A stretch of DNA of 64,000 bases from Pseudophaeobacter sp. (GTDB lineage Bacteria; Pseudomonadota; Alphaproteobacteria; Rhodobacterales; Rhodobacteraceae): the NCBI GenBank assembly GCA_027019165.1, contig JALUXC010000012.1, positions 504,773 through 568,772 of the forward strand, in the 5' to 3' direction. The position numbers and the translations under genes are program-made. Shown here piece after piece: positions 9,447 to 19,618 of the stretch. The stretch's first letter is position 1; the number at the start of each line of letters is the position of its first letter. The notes beneath the pieces were generated by a model. That model was given only the letters and a program-made list of their open reading frames with translations, searched no databases and had not been told where the DNA came from.

Positions 9447-10250
9447 TTACTTTGTGATGTCTGGGGCGTCGACTGCCTTCATGCCGACCACGTGGTAGCC
9501 TGCGTCCACATGCAGGTTTTCACCGGTGACGCCAGAGCCGAGATCGGACAAGAGATAGAGGGCCGATTTGCCAACGTCATCGATGGTCACATTGCGGCGC
9601 AGGGGCGAGTTGTACTCGTTCCATTTCATGATGTAGCGGAAGTCGCCGATCCCGCTGGCGGCCAGCGTCTTGATCGGTCCGGCTGAAATGGCGTTGACGC
9701 GGATCCCGTCCTTGCCCAGGTCTTCGGCCAGGTATTTCACCGAAGCCTCCAGGGCGGCCTTGGCAACACCCATGACGTTGTAATGTGGCATGACCTGCTC
9801 TGCGCCATAGTACGTAAGAGTCAGCATCGAGCCGCCGTCGCTCATCAGCTTTTCGGCACGGCGGGCCACAGCCGTGAAGGAATAGACCGAGATGTCCATC
9901 GTCATCTGGAAGTTAGCGCGGCTGGTGTCGACATAGCGCCCGCGCAACTCGTTTTTGTCGGAGAACCCAATGGCATGGACGACGAAATCCAGCTTGCCCC
10001 ATTTTTCTTCCAGCGCGGCAAAAAGCGCGTCGACCGAACCCTCGTCTGAAACGTCGCACGGCAGAACAATGTCGCTGCCAAGCTGGGAGGCGAGGGGATC
10101 CACCCGCTTTTTCAAGGCATCGCCTTGGTATGAAAAGGCAAGCTCCGCGCCGGCGTCTGCGCAGGCCTTGGCGATTCCCCATGCGATGGATTTGTCGTTT
10201 GCCAGCCCCATGATGAGGCCGCGTTTGCCGGACAGCAGTTGACTGGGCAT
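9447..10250 (-). CDS. fabI: enoyl-[acyl-carrier-protein] reductase (NADH)
   Basis: Last reduction of each fatty-acid elongation cycle, cytosolic, and the target of triclosan-type inhibitors. 267 residues from the ATG at 10250, which has a GGAG site eight bases upstream; the in-frame ATG at 10283 would add an atypical 11-residue tail. The short-chain dehydrogenase fold shows the GLANDKSIAWGIAKA nucleotide loop (15-29). The catalytic Tyr157 and Lys164, with Tyr147 upstream, keep the Y-X6-K spacing of FabI. Divergent from pdxH across 224 bases. Roseobacters may carry more than one fabI, so this could be FabI1 or FabI2. Confidence 0.94.
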   Translation of the reverse strand: MPSQLLSGKRGLIMGLANDKSIAWGIAKACADAGAELAFSYQGDALKKRVDPLASQLGSDIVLPCDVSDEGSVDALFAALEEKWGKLDFVVHAIGFSDKNELRGRYVDTSRANFQMTMDISVYSFTAVARRAEKLMSDGGSMLTLTYYGAEQVMPHYNVMGVAKAALEASVKYLAEDLGKDGIRVNAISAGPIKTLAASGIGDFRYIMKWNEYNSPLRRNVTIDDVGKSALYLLSDLGSGVTGENLHVDAGYHVVGMKAVDAPDITK

Positions 10251-10474
10251 GCAGGTTCTCCGCCTGAAAAGGAAATAACTCATGGTCGTTTAATATGACC
10301 TTGCCTTTGCTTCAAGATGCTAAGCTTGTGGGCTCAAAGCCCTTGCACGGACCAAAGAGGGGCGTGGTGTCCGGGCAAAGCGGCGCAGATACGCCCCGAC
10401 GAGGAACTTGACAGTGCTGTCTTGTGCCGCCGCGGACAGATGAATAGGGTGGCCGAAAATACAGTGAGGTTTGC

Positions 10475-11080
10475 ATGTCTGAACGCTCGGGGATTTTTGC
10501 CGGAGACAACCCCTTTGAGATTGCCCAGGCCTGGCTTTCCGAAGCCGAGGCGACAGAGCTGAACGATCCCAATGCAATCGCCCTTTCGACGGTCGATGCA
10601 GACGGCTTGCCCAATGTTCGTATGGTCCTTCTAAAGGAAATTGAAAAAGACGCGTTTGTTTTTTTCACCAATTACGAAAGCAAAAAAGGGCGCGAAATTG
10701 ACCAGTCCGGAAAGGCTGCCTTCGTGATGCATTGGAAAAGCCAGCGGCGCCAGATTCGTGTGCGCGGGAATGTCAGCCGGGAAGATGGCCCGCAGGCGGA
10801 CAGCTATTTCAAATCGCGTTCACTCAAAAGCAGGCTGGGGGCCTGGGCGTCCAAACAGTCGCAGCCCCTGTCCAGTCGGGCGGCTTTGATGGCTGAAGTT
10901 GCCAAGATCACGGCTCTGAAAGGACCAGATCCTGATCGACCACCTTTCTGGGGCGGATTTCGAATCATACCAACAGAAATCGAGTTTTGGGCCGACGGAG
11001 CGTTTCGTCTTCATGATCGATTTGTCTGGCGCAGAGAAACGCCCGAGCACGATTGGTATGTGGAGCGGCTAAATCCGTAG
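10475..11080 (+). CDS. pdxH: pyridoxamine 5'-phosphate oxidase
   Basis: FMN enzyme that oxidises pyridoxine or pyridoxamine phosphate to PLP. 201 residues. Family blocks are visible in order: [63 protein letters not shown], and the terminal RLHDRF...ERLNP that closes the substrate site. The ATG follows GAGG with a six-base spacer. It is transcribed away from fabI. The gene likely supplies PLP for the many PLP enzymes in this window, but no regulatory link is visible. Confidence 0.95.
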   Translation: MSERSGIFAGDNPFEIAQAWLSEAEATELNDPNAIALSTVDADGLPNVRMVLLKEIEKDAFVFFTNYESKKGREIDQSGKAAFVMHWKSQRRQIRVRGNVSREDGPQADSYFKSRSLKSRLGAWASKQSQPLSSRAALMAEVAKITALKGPDPDRPPFWGGFRIIPTEIEFWADGAFRLHDRFVWRRETPEHDWYVERLNP

Positions 11081-11199
11081 GCGGAAGGTTTCCGAGAGGG
11101 GATTTCCAGACAATGGGGAATTTTTTTAACTTGAACTCATATGTCGAAATCGCGCATCAAGCATCGAGAAAACAAATAAGACAAAGCGGACCGAATTAA

Positions 11200-11739
11200 G
11201 TGGCAGACGATCAAAGCAGCTTGCGGCAAATCCAGGGGACGGTGAAGTGGTTTGATCCGGCCAAAGGGTATGGCTTCATTGTATCTGACACGGGCGGGCC
11301 GGATATCCTCCTTCATGTCAACGTCTTGCGTAATTTTGGGCAAAGCTCGATTGCTGACGGTGCCGAAGTGGTGGTTTTGACGCATTCCACCGAACGTGGG
11401 GTCCAGGCTGTTGAAATCCTGTCGATTGCGCCGCCCGCACGTGATGATGCTCCCGTCTTGACGGATTTCATGCATCTTGATGCCGAAGCCTTAAAGGCTT
11501 GTCCGCTCGAGCCTGCACGCGTGAAATGGTTCGATAAAGGCAAAGGCTTTGGGTTCGCCAACCTGTTTGGCCGCAGTCACGATGTTTTCCTGCACGTCGA
11601 GGTCCTACGCCAATCAGGCCTTGCAGATTTGCAACCTGGTGAAGCGCTGGCATTGCGCGTGATTGACGGAAAACGGGGCGCTATGGCGGTTGAGGTAATG
11701 GCTTGGGAAGCTGCTGTTTTGGACGACAAGGACGCCTAA
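11200..11739 (+). CDS. two-domain cold-shock protein
   Basis: 179 residues carrying two cold-shock domains. The first (about residues 7-70) has GTVKWFDPAKGYGFI; the second (about 102-170) has ARVKWFDKGKGFGFA. The aromatic RNA-binding residues of RNP1 (GYGFI, GFGFA) are kept in both, while RNP2 is HVNVL and HVEVL, without the usual second phenylalanine. I chose the GTG at 11200 because it directly precedes a natural N-terminus and no ATG is near. Tandem CSD proteins are known in alphaproteobacteria as single-stranded nucleic-acid chaperones. The DUF192 gene begins four bases after its stop, so the two are co-transcribed. Confidence 0.88.
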   Translation: MADDQSSLRQIQGTVKWFDPAKGYGFIVSDTGGPDILLHVNVLRNFGQSSIADGAEVVVLTHSTERGVQAVEILSIAPPARDDAPVLTDFMHLDAEALKACPLEPARVKWFDKGKGFGFANLFGRSHDVFLHVEVLRQSGLADLQPGEALALRVIDGKRGAMAVEVMAWEAAVLDDKDA

Positions 11740-11742
11740 GCG

Positions 11743-12249
11743 ATGAGAGTGCGGCCAAGGACTCGAAGTTTTGGCCGGATCATCTCCTTCTGTTTTTCAT
11801 GGCTGGCATTTTCCGGATTGGGGACAGTCTCTGCCGCGGAATCTGTCTGCCGCGGCGATCGTGTGGATCTCCGCGGTGACTGGGGGCAGGCCTCTTTCAC
11901 GATTGAGCTGGCTGATACCGAAAAAGAGCGCGCCCAGGGTTTGATGTTTCGGGAAACCCTTCCTCGGGGTTCAGGCATGTTGTTTGTCTACGAACGGCCC
12001 ACGACCGCAGCCTTCTGGATGAAGAATACCTACATCCCGCTCGATATCATATTTGTTGACGAAACCGGCACCGTGACCTCTGTACATGCGAACGCGAAAC
12101 CGCTTGATCTTACGCCGATTCCTGGTGGAGATCGGGTATTTTCGGTGCTGGAGATCAATGCCGGACTCGCGCGTGACTACGGGATCAAGCCAGGCACCCA
12201 GTTACGGCACAAAATTTTTTCCTCCAATCAGCCGGTTTGGCCCTGTTAG
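11743..12249 (+). CDS. DUF192 family exported protein
   Basis: 168 residues. A signal peptide covers about residues 1-31, with a likely cut after AESVCRG or at VSAAES, so the protein is periplasmic. The mature part is a DUF192 domain with the family blocks ERAQGLMFRETLP, GMLFVYERP, FWMKNTYIPLDIIFVD and VLEINAG. The molecular role of DUF192 is not established. Its start lies four bases after the cold-shock gene stop with an AAGGA site inside that gene, which suggests translational coupling. tRNA-Pro follows within 44 bases. Confidence 0.88.
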   Translation: MRVRPRTRSFGRIISFCFSWLAFSGLGTVSAAESVCRGDRVDLRGDWGQASFTIELADTEKERAQGLMFRETLPRGSGMLFVYERPTTAAFWMKNTYIPLDIIFVDETGTVTSVHANAKPLDLTPIPGGDRVFSVLEINAGLARDYGIKPGTQLRHKIFSSNQPVWPC

Positions 12250-12292
12250 GGCTTTTCAAACCCGCGCGGGGCCGTTAGGAAAGCGCACGGTC

Positions 12293-12369
12293 CGGGGCGT
12301 GGCGCAGTCTGGTAGCGCACCTGTTTTGGGTACAGGGGGTCGTGAGTTCGAATCTCGCCGCCCCGACCA
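12293..12369 (+). tRNA. tRNA-Pro(TGG)
   Basis: 77 bases with a full cloverleaf. The acceptor arms CGGGGCG and CGCCCCG pair perfectly, the anticodon stem CCTGT/ACAGG encloses the loop TTTGGGT with anticodon TGG, and the T arm GTGAG-TTCGAAT-CTCGC is canonical. The 3' CCA is encoded. It lies just after the DUF192 gene on the same strand. Confidence 0.97.
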
Positions 12370-12438
12370 CCTTTCCCTTATGTGTAACACCATGCGTATC
12401 CGCTGTGCTTCGCGTGACGGGGTTTCTCCGGCTTGACG

Positions 12439-12463
12439 ATGCCCCTCTCAAAAAAGGGGGCAT
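12439..12463 (+). terminator. hairpin after tRNA-Pro, possible terminator
   Basis: Seven-base stem ATGCCCC / GGGGCAT with an 11-base A-rich loop, 70 bases after tRNA-Pro. There is no U run, so termination is only possible, not clear. Confidence 0.35.
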
Positions 12464-12583
12464 TGGTGTTGAGGGTTCATCCGTCTTTGCCTTTCGGAGA
12501 ATCATTCATGCCCGTTTCGATTTTTCGGGAGAATCACGCCCAGCTAGGTGTTCCGCCGTTGGTGGCCACCAGATCTTGTGTTA

Positions 12584-12601
12584 ACTTGGTGTTAACCAAG
12601 T
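12584..12601. repeat. inverted repeat ACTTGG-N6-CCAAGT
   Basis: Perfect six-base arms around TGTTAA; the motif TGTTAAC also occurs 12 bases earlier as a direct repeat. Could be a protein-binding site or RNA hairpin in the nrdJ upstream region. Function unknown. Confidence 0.4.
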
Positions 12602-13210
12602 GACGCGAAATGGCACCAGGTCTCCTTCCGTTTCGGCTTTAGTTGCCTGTGCAAGGCTGCCTCAATTCTGTGCGCAAAGTGCAACGTTGTCGCGTGGGGC
12701 TCTGAGGCGGTGCTGATCGCAGATCTGCAGATTGCAGGGGCACCGAGTGTACCAATGTGGTGAATGGTTTTGGGTGAGAGTATGAGGATCGTGCGGCAAA
12801 CCTTTTAGGTTTCGAAAGAAAATCCAAACAAGAACGCTCCCGTGAGCCGCTGGTCTTGGACCGCAGCTGCATGTGGATGAATCGGTGCGCAATGCGTCCC
12901 GCCATTTTGGTCGTTCCGGTCAACCAAAAAATTGGTATCGGATTGGTAAATTTTGCGTTGACCCTTTGGACGCGAATACGTCAGATTGTGGGAGCCAGTT
13001 GCGGCGCCACTAGATCTGGTAGGGGTCTTAGGTGTCACAACAAGACTAAACACTAGTAGAGATTCCGTAGTTCGGGGCAGGTGTGGGGCCTTCTGGCATG
13101 CTTTTTCGTGAGCATGCACCGACTGCTGTTTTGTGTTTGGCCGTGGCGCAGGCGCTCTTTTCAGGGGGCCAACAAAAAGACGGGACAGAGCAAATGCAAA
13201 GGGGCAGAGC

Positions 13211-16200
13211 ATGAAGATCGAACGTAAGTTTACCAAGTCAGGACAGGACGCCTACGCGGAACTGGATTTCATCTCGGCCACTTCCGAGATTCGCAACCCG
13301 GATGGAACCATCGTGTTCCGGCTTGAGAACATCGAGGTTCCGGCGGAATGGAGCCAGGTTGCCAGCGATGTGATTGCCCAAAAATACTTCCGCAAGGCCG
13401 GCGTGCCGAGCCGCCTCAAGAAGGTGCGTGAAAAAGGTGTGCCGGAATTCCTGTGGCGCTCTGTTCCAGATGGGGATGATGTGGAATTCGGCGGGGAAAC
13501 CTCGTCAAAACAAGTGTTTGACCGTCTTGCTGGCGGCTGGACCTATTGGGGCTGGAAGGGCGGCTATTTCTCGAGCGAGGAAGACGCCCGCGCGTATTTC
13601 GACGAGTTGCGCTATATGCTGGCGACCCAGCGCGCCGCGCCGAACTCGCCGCAGTGGTTCAACACCGGTCTGCACTGGGCCTATGGCATCGACGGTCCCG
13701 CGCAGGGCCACCACTATGTCGATTACAAAACCGGCAAGCTGACCAAATCCGACAGTGCCTATGAGCATCCCCAGCCGCATGCCTGTTTCATCCAGTCGGT
13801 CTCAGACGATCTGGTGAATGACGGTGGGATCATGGATCTTTGGGTCCGTGAAGCGCGCCTTTTCAAATATGGCTCTGGTACCGGCACCAACTTCAGCCAT
13901 CTGCGCGGTGAGGGTGAGCCCCTGTCCGGCGGCGGCAAATCCTCGGGCCTGATGGGTTTCCTCAAGATCGGCGACCGCGCAGCCGGTGCGATCAAATCCG
14001 GCGGTACCACCCGCCGCGCCGCCAAGATGGTCATTGTCGATGCCGACCACCCGGATATCGAGGATTTCATCCAGTGGAAGGTGATCGAAGAGCAAAAAGT
14101 CGCTTCGATCGTCGCCGGCTCCAAAATGCATGAGAAGATGCTGAACGGCATCTTTGCAGCGATCCGCGAATGGGACGGTCTTGAGGCGGATGCCTATGAG
14201 CCGAGCAAGAATGACGGTCTGAAAAAGGCCATCCGCGAGGCAAAGAAAGTCGCGATCCCAGAGACTTACATCAAGCGGGTGCTTGATTATGCCAAGCAGG
14301 GCCATACCTCCATCGAATTCCCGACCTATGACACCGACTGGGACAGCGAAGCCTATTCCTCGGTCTCGGGTCAGAACTCCAACAACTCGATCCGCGTCAC
14401 CAATGCATTCTTGCATGCGGTGGAAAAGGATGCCGATTGGGAGTTGATCAACCGCACCGATGGCCGTGTCGCCAAGACCGTCAAGGCACGTGATCTTTGG
14501 GAAAAGGTCGGCCACGCCGCCTGGGCCTGCGCCGATCCGGGTATCCAGTTCCACGACACTGTGAACGACTGGCACACGTGCCCTGAAGACGGTGAAATCC
14601 GTGGTTCAAACCCCTGTTCGGAATACATGTTCTTGGACGATACCGCCTGTAACCTGGCGTCGTTGAACCTGCTGACCTTCCTCAAGGACGGCGCGTTCCA
14701 GGCTGAGGACTACATGCATGCCTGCCGCCTTTGGACCCTGACGCTGGAAGTCAGCGTGATGATGGCGCAGTTCCCGTCGAAAGAGATCGCGCAGCGCTCC
14801 TATGATTACCGTACGCTGGGCCTTGGCTATGCCAATATCGGCGGCCTGTTGATGAACATGGGCTATGGCTACGACAGCGACGAAGGGCGTGCGCTTTGCG
14901 GGTCCCTGACGGCGATCATGACCGGTGTGGCCTATGCGACCTCGGCGGAAATCGCATCGGAGCTGGGGCCGTTCCCAGGTTTTGACAAGAACCGCGAACA
15001 TATGCTGCGGGTCATGCGCAACCACCGCACCGCCGCGCAAGGCAAGGCAACCGGCTACGAAGGGCTGGCGGTTCCGCCGGTGCCGCTGGATCTCAAGAAC
15101 TGCCCGGATGCGCGGCTGACCGATCTTGCGGCTGGCGCTTGGGATGAAGCGCTGGAGCTGGGTGAAAAGTTCGGCTACCGCAACGCACAGGCCACCGTGA
15201 TCGCGCCGACCGGCACCATCGGCCTGGTGATGGACTGCGACACCACCGGGATTGAGCCAGATTTTGCCCTGGTGAAGTTCAAGAAACTGGCCGGTGGCGG
15301 TTATTTCAAGATCATCAACCGCTCGGTTCCTGCCGCGCTTGAGGGGCTGGGCTATACTTCGGCGCAGATCGAAGAGATCGTATCCTATGCCGTCGGCCAT
15401 GGCACCATCGGCAATGCGCCGGGGATCAACCACACCTCGCTCACGGGTCACGGGTTCGGCCCGAATGAACTGGCCAAGGTGGACGCGGCGCTGGAATCGG
15501 CTTTTGACGTGCGCTTTGTCTTCAACCAGTGGACCCTGGGCGAAGAGTTCTGCACTGGCGTTCTGGGTATCCCGGCGGCCAAGCTGAATGATCCGACCTT
15601 CGACCTTTTGCGCCATCTCGGCTTTACCAAGGCCGACATCGAGGCTGCCAACGACCATGTCTGCGGCACCATGACCCTTGAAGGGGCGCCGCACCTCAAG
15701 GAAGAGCACTATCATATCTTTGATTGTGCCAACCCCTGCGGCAAGAAAGGCAAGCGTTATCTGAGCGTTGACAGCCACATCCGCATGATGGCGGCGGCGC
15801 AGAGCTTTATTTCGGGTGCGATCTCCAAGACGATCAACATGCCCAATGACGCCACCATTGAGGATTGTCAGAAGGCCTATGAGCTATCCTGGTCGCTGGG
15901 GGTCAAGGCAAATGCGCTCTACCGTGATGGCTCCAAACTGAGTCAGCCTCTGGCCGCGGCTCTGGTCGAGGATGACGATGAGGCAGCCGAGATCCTTGAG
16001 AGTGGCAGCCCGCAGGAAAAGGCCGTGACCCTCGCCGAAAAGATCGTCGAGAAGGTTGTGATCAAGGAGGTGGTGAAATCCCACCGCACCAAGATGCCCC
16101 AGCGCCGTAAAGGCTACACCCAAAAGGCGGTTGTGGGCGGGCACAAGGTCTATCTGCGCACCGGCGAATACGAGGATGGCAACCTTGGTGAGATTTTCAT

Positions 16201-16882
16201 CGACATGCACAAGGAAGGCGCCGGCTTCCGGGCGATGATGAACAACTTTGCCATCGCTGTCTCGGTTGGCCTGCAATACGGTGTGCCGCTGGAAGAGTTC
16301 GTCGATGCCTTTACCTTTACCAAGTTTGAACCGGCCGGCATGGTTCAGGGCAACGACAGCATCAAGAATGCGACCTCGATCCTGGACTATGTCTTCCGCG
16401 AATTGGCAGTCAGCTACCTCGACCGCACCGATCTGGCCCATGTAAAGCCCGAAGGCCCGGCCTTTGACGACATCGGCCGCGGTGAGGAAGAAGGCGTCTC
16501 CAACGTCTCAGAATTGAGCGAAAGCGCTGCGACCCGCTCTCTGGAGGTTCTCAAGCAGATCTCTTCGACCGGCTATCTGCGTAAGCGTCTGCCGCAGGAA
16601 CTGGTGGTCTTCAATGGTGGCCAGACCGCGCTGGACGGGATTTCTCCAATTGGCGGAGCCGACCCGGTCTCTGCTCTGCAAACCCTTGTTCCGGAAGTGA
16701 CTGAAACCGCGTCGGTGACCGAAACGACCTCGGTCACGGTCAGCGGCATGGATGCGCGGACCAAGGCCAAGATGCAGGGATACGAAGGCGAGGCCTGCGG
16801 CGAATGCGGCAACTACACGTTGGTCCGCAATGGCACATGCATGAAGTGCAACACCTGCGGCGCGACCTCTGGCTGTAGCTGA
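13211..16882 (+). CDS. nrdJ: vitamin B12-dependent (class II) ribonucleotide reductase
   Basis: Makes deoxyribonucleotides with adenosylcobalamin as radical source, so it works with or without oxygen. 1223 residues from the ATG at 13211 ([12 protein letters not shown]); the in-frame ATG at 13133 adds an atypical stretch. The active-site block [11 protein letters not shown] is near residues 466-476, and [16 protein letters not shown] in the ten-stranded barrel is typical. The C-terminal tail holds a Cys-rich zinc-ribbon-like segment (CGECGN...CMKCNTCG) near 1196-1218, including the shuttle cysteines of large NrdJ. A GGGGCAGAGC stretch precedes the ATG. No B12 riboswitch is recognisable upstream. 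A strong terminator follows. Confidence 0.97.
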   Translation: MKIERKFTKSGQDAYAELDFISATSEIRNPDGTIVFRLENIEVPAEWSQVASDVIAQKYFRKAGVPSRLKKVREKGVPEFLWRSVPDGDDVEFGGETSSKQVFDRLAGGWTYWGWKGGYFSSEEDARAYFDELRYMLATQRAAPNSPQWFNTGLHWAYGIDGPAQGHHYVDYKTGKLTKSDSAYEHPQPHACFIQSVSDDLVNDGGIMDLWVREARLFKYGSGTGTNFSHLRGEGEPLSGGGKSSGLMGFLKIGDRAAGAIKSGGTTRRAAKMVIVDADHPDIEDFIQWKVIEEQKVASIVAGSKMHEKMLNGIFAAIREWDGLEADAYEPSKNDGLKKAIREAKKVAIPETYIKRVLDYAKQGHTSIEFPTYDTDWDSEAYSSVSGQNSNNSIRVTNAFLHAVEKDADWELINRTDGRVAKTVKARDLWEKVGHAAWACADPGIQFHDTVNDWHTCPEDGEIRGSNPCSEYMFLDDTACNLASLNLLTFLKDGAFQAEDYMHACRLWTLTLEVSVMMAQFPSKEIAQRSYDYRTLGLGYANIGGLLMNMGYGYDSDEGRALCGSLTAIMTGVAYATSAEIASELGPFPGFDKNREHMLRVMRNHRTAAQGKATGYEGLAVPPVPLDLKNCPDARLTDLAAGAWDEALELGEKFGYRNAQATVIAPTGTIGLVMDCDTTGIEPDFALVKFKKLAGGGYFKIINRSVPAALEGLGYTSAQIEEIVSYAVGHGTIGNAPGINHTSLTGHGFGPNELAKVDAALESAFDVRFVFNQWTLGEEFCTGVLGIPAAKLNDPTFDLLRHLGFTKADIEAANDHVCGTMTLEGAPHLKEEHYHIFDCANPCGKKGKRYLSVDSHIRMMAAAQSFISGAISKTINMPNDATIEDCQKAYELSWSLGVKANALYRDGSKLSQPLAAALVEDDDEAAEILESGSPQEKAVTLAEKIVEKVVIKEVVKSHRTKMPQRRKGYTQKAVVGGHKVYLRTGEYEDGNLGEIFIDMHKEGAGFRAMMNNFAIAVSVGLQYGVPLEEFVDAFTFTKFEPAGMVQGNDSIKNATSILDYVFRELAVSYLDRTDLAHVKPEGPAFDDIGRGEEEGVSNVSELSESAATRSLEVLKQISSTGYLRKRLPQELVVFNGGQTALDGISPIGGADPVSALQTLVPEVTETASVTETTSVTVSGMDARTKAKMQGYEGEACGECGNYTLVRNGTCMKCNTCGATSGCS

Positions 16883-16978
16883 ACTCGATCAGGGGCGCGT
16901 GCGCGTGCCCTGGACGCCAAGAAGGCCCAGGCAATAAACCTCGGGCGGTGCAGCAAAGAGCCTGATTGGCGAAACTGG

Positions 16979-17010
16979 CCCCCTCCGATGAATCGGTGGG
17001 GGTCTCTTTT
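16979..17010 (+). terminator. intrinsic terminator after nrdJ
   Basis: Stem CCCCC-T-CCGA / TCGG-T-GGGGG with a TGAA tetraloop, followed by TCTCTTTT. It lies 97 bases after the nrdJ stop and just before the convergent GT11 gene. Confidence 0.8.
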
Positions 17011-17040
17011 GGGCCGGTTTGGCCAGGTTTTCAGCCTCTG

Positions 17041-17901
17041 TCAGATGCGAACCCATTCAGGCGGGCAAATGTCGGGATTGCTCTTGCCTGCTTGCCGGAA
17101 CCATGTTGACGGAGCCACGACGGTTTTTTCCGTATTCCGGTTGAGCCAGGCTCCCCACCAGGAAAAGGACGAGTTGGCGATGATGTTGTGCTTGCACAGC
17201 GACATGAGGCGAAGGTCTTCGTATTGGTGATCACTATCGTTCAGATCTACGATCGTCCTTTTGTACGCCAGATGCATGTTGTCATGCGCCCATGCCGGGT
17301 CGTCTGAGAAGACAAAGACCTCGATATCCCCCTTGGCGGCATTGGCGATATGGGACAGCGCTTGCTCGTAATAGTCCATGGTGCACAGCCCATGGGTGGC
17401 ATTGGCGCGAGGATCGCTCACGTAGTCGCCGCGCCGTACATGAAGCGAAACAGCATTGCTTGCCTCAATCGTCTCGGCCAAAGCTCGGTTTGCGTCTGAA
17501 GCGGGGGTTATGATTTTGAAATCCTTGCGAATGTCTGTGGCACAGGCCGCAAAGAAGCGTTCGCTTTGCCAATAGCCACTCAAATAGCTTTCAGGGCCAT
17601 TTTCGAGGAAAGCAGGGTCAAAGGCATCTCCGACCTGCCGGACCAATTTGGGGCCAAACAGGCCCGCCCGCCAGGCAAGATACCGCAGCTTTGATGTCGT
17701 TCTGAGTGGAGGGAGATCTGACTGCTTGGGTGTTTGTGAAGAAATATCAAAGTGGTGAAGGCCGTAGTCAAACTGGGCCGGACCATCAAACACCCGGCGA
17801 TCCAAGCCAAACGGAACACCATGATGCTGGGCCAGCGCCTTTCCCGCAGCATACTGAAACATCTGGTTTCCAAGTCCACCATCCAAACGTGTGATGATCA
17901 T
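17041..17901 (-). CDS. GT11 alpha-1,2-fucosyltransferase-like glycosyltransferase
   Basis: 286 residues, the normal length for glycosyltransferase family 11. The N-terminal GGLGNQMFQYAAG (residues 8-20) and the donor-binding HVRRGDY at 154-160 are the two family signatures, followed by FVFSDDPAW and the late NSSFSWWGAWLN block. The family moves fucose from GDP-fucose to galactose at the 2-position, in LPS O-antigen or capsule, on the cytoplasmic side of the membrane. The specific sugar here is not proven. Its ATG overlaps the stop of the GT25 gene upstream by four bases. I see no GDP-fucose synthesis genes (gmd, fcl) in this window. Confidence 0.88.
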   Translation of the reverse strand: MIITRLDGGLGNQMFQYAAGKALAQHHGVPFGLDRRVFDGPAQFDYGLHHFDISSQTPKQSDLPPLRTTSKLRYLAWRAGLFGPKLVRQVGDAFDPAFLENGPESYLSGYWQSERFFAACATDIRKDFKIITPASDANRALAETIEASNAVSLHVRRGDYVSDPRANATHGLCTMDYYEQALSHIANAAKGDIEVFVFSDDPAWAHDNMHLAYKRTIVDLNDSDHQYEDLRLMSLCKHNIIANSSFSWWGAWLNRNTEKTVVAPSTWFRQAGKSNPDICPPEWVRI

Positions 17902-18743
17902 CTGAATCTCTTTCGCAGTATTTTGGGTGTCTCTGCCTCGGACGATGCATATGGCACCGCTTCATAGGTGCTGTGAAACAGGTGTTTGTGATAGAAGGTT
18001 TGCAGCGCCCGGCCAAGCTGGGCAAAGGGGCGTTTGATTTCCCGCCAGAGTTTTGAGCCAGACGGGCGCTTGCGCAGGCTCTGGCGTTCTTGTTCCAGCG
18101 TGCTTTTGACGAAGCCGTTGATTGGGGCTTCAAAAAAGAGGTCCTGAGCCCCAATCGCCGGGGAGATCTGGTAGGCGATCACGTCTGAGAAAAATCCCAA
18201 TCTGGGATCAAAGACAAGCAGGTCTGCGGGCTCGGCAACCTTTTCAACCATGTCCAGCAGCCTTTGCGCAGCGGTCCGATGAAGGAAATACCCGCCACCA
18301 CCGCCATGCAGGCTGAGGAGCCGTCGTAGGTGGCGCGTTTCTGAAACGGGGTGTTTCTGCTTCCCCAGGTGGCATTTCTTGAAGGTACTCTCACCTTTGA
18401 TCAATTGCGCATCGACCGGAATCCATTTTGTGGACTGAAAGAACGCAAGGCTGTCTGAGGCGAGATGAATGTCATCTTCGGCAATGAAGCCCCAATCTTG
18501 GCCCGAGGCCAAAAGCCTGCGCCAGGCGTCGCAGTGGCTGAGGAAACAACCGATCTCAGCCGGGCCAAAGTGAACATCCATAACCCGCTTGCTCTGGATA
18601 GCCTCTAACTTGTCCGGTGCAAGGGCCCGCCCGTTGGTTGCTTCAATACGGATTGCGGTGAGACCGAGGGTCTTGCATTGGTCTTCGAACCACAGGCGGC
18701 GCTCGCTCTGGCTGGCAAGGTTGATATAGAACAGGGGAATCAC
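17898..18743 (-). CDS. GT25 glycosyltransferase, copy 1 (LPS-type)
   Basis: 281 residues of glycosyltransferase family 25, which includes LPS outer-core galactosyltransferases such as LpsA and LgtB. Landmarks are FYINLASQSERR at the N-terminus, GCFLSH (65-70) and the acidic metal/donor motif AEDD at 88-91. The C-terminal part contains KLWREIKRPFAQLGRAL, also present in the neighbour copy. It is coupled by four-base overlaps to the GT25 gene before it and the GT11 gene after it. The sugar and acceptor cannot be told from the sequence. Confidence 0.87.
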   Translation of the reverse strand: MIPLFYINLASQSERRLWFEDQCKTLGLTAIRIEATNGRALAPDKLEAIQSKRVMDVHFGPAEIGCFLSHCDAWRRLLASGQDWGFIAEDDIHLASDSLAFFQSTKWIPVDAQLIKGESTFKKCHLGKQKHPVSETRHLRRLLSLHGGGGGYFLHRTAAQRLLDMVEKVAEPADLLVFDPRLGFFSDVIAYQISPAIGAQDLFFEAPINGFVKSTLEQERQSLRKRPSGSKLWREIKRPFAQLGRALQTFYHKHLFHSTYEAVPYASSEAETPKILRKRFR

Positions 18744-19579
18744 GGCGTTTTGTCCCCGACGTAGGGGATGAACTTAATACGTGCCGTTCCTGACAGGTTG
18801 CGGGCCGCATCCAATGCCCTTCGGCCAAGCCGCGTGAACGGACGGCTCAGCTCGCGCCAGAGTTTTGCGAGGCCCTTGGGCTTCCCCTTTAGGCCTTGTG
18901 CCTGCCTGCTGTCCTTGCGGTCTGTATTGAGTGTACTGCGAAATCCGCGTTTCTGCGGGCCGCGCAGAAGGTAGTCCTGAACGCAGATGGCCGGATCCAT
19001 CTGGTAGACGGCCATCTGTTGCACGATGCCAATCCACGGATGGAAGAGGACATGATCCAGCGCATCGCATTTTCTCTCGCTTTCTTTCAGCAAAAGCGCG
19101 GCGCCCTTCGCCGACACGAAATAGCCGGCACTTCCTCCATGGTAGGACTGCAGCCTCCTTAACTCATGGCCAGAAACCTCGGACTGCAGGTCCGTGGACA
19201 GAAAGACCTTTTGGCGCGCGGTTTCCGCTTTTACGATATGGGCCGCTTCGGGGAGCCAATCGGTTGTTTCAAAAAAAGGCGTGGCATGGGAGAGATGCAG
19301 ATCGTCTTCTGCAACAAAGGCCCATTTCAGACCGCGATCCACAATCTCTTGCCATACTTTCCGGTGGCTCAGGAAGCACCCCATCTCTCCTTTTCCGAGA
19401 GGCAAATGCCCTGAACTATAGGAAAAAAGACGCTTTTCCTGTTCTTCATCAATCGTCTCTGAATTCACCGCCGAGATACGCTCGAATGTGAGGCCGATCG
19501 AGGAGAGCCGATGTGATATGTCCTCAAGCCTGTCAGTCGAGCGGTCTAGGTTTATCAGGAAAATCGGAATGTGCTGCAT
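18740..19579 (-). CDS. GT25 glycosyltransferase, copy 2 (LPS-type)
   Basis: 279 residues, a tandem paralogue of the GT25 gene that follows it. Shared blocks are the N-terminal FLINLDRSTDRLE, GCFLSHRKVW (68-77), AEDDLHL (90-96) and the C-terminal KLWRELSRPFTRLGRRAL. The middle parts differ clearly, so the copies probably act on different acceptors or linkages instead of being redundant. The gene lies 39 bases after the FkbM-type gene, on the same strand, in a likely four-gene operon. Confidence 0.87.
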   Translation of the reverse strand: MQHIPIFLINLDRSTDRLEDISHRLSSIGLTFERISAVNSETIDEEQEKRLFSYSSGHLPLGKGEMGCFLSHRKVWQEIVDRGLKWAFVAEDDLHLSHATPFFETTDWLPEAAHIVKAETARQKVFLSTDLQSEVSGHELRRLQSYHGGSAGYFVSAKGAALLLKESERKCDALDHVLFHPWIGIVQQMAVYQMDPAICVQDYLLRGPQKRGFRSTLNTDRKDSRQAQGLKGKPKGLAKLWRELSRPFTRLGRRALDAARNLSGTARIKFIPYVGDKTP

Positions 19580-19618
19580 GGTTCAGACGTCGCCTGCCTT
19601 TCATTCATCCAAATACTC

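Larger units (their letters stand above)
12370..13210. other. 841-base non-coding stretch between tRNA-Pro and nrdJ
   Basis: No convincing gene in either strand; the reading frames present are short, low in family character and without ribosome sites. I see a stem at 12439-12463, an 18-base hairpin at 12584-12601 with a repeated TGTTAAC, an inverted repeat ACCAA-N4-TTGGT at 12923-12936 and a GCATGC-N10-GCATGC hairpin at 13096-13117. These may belong to a long regulated nrdJ leader. A half-match to an NrdR box (ACACTA near 13050) is too weak to call. Confidence 0.5.

Noticed and set aside
12957-13020. Possible B12 riboswitch before nrdJ because of GCGCCACTAG
   Set aside because: Only a partial B12-box match; other conserved blocks of the element are not found, and class II reductase genes do not usually carry one.
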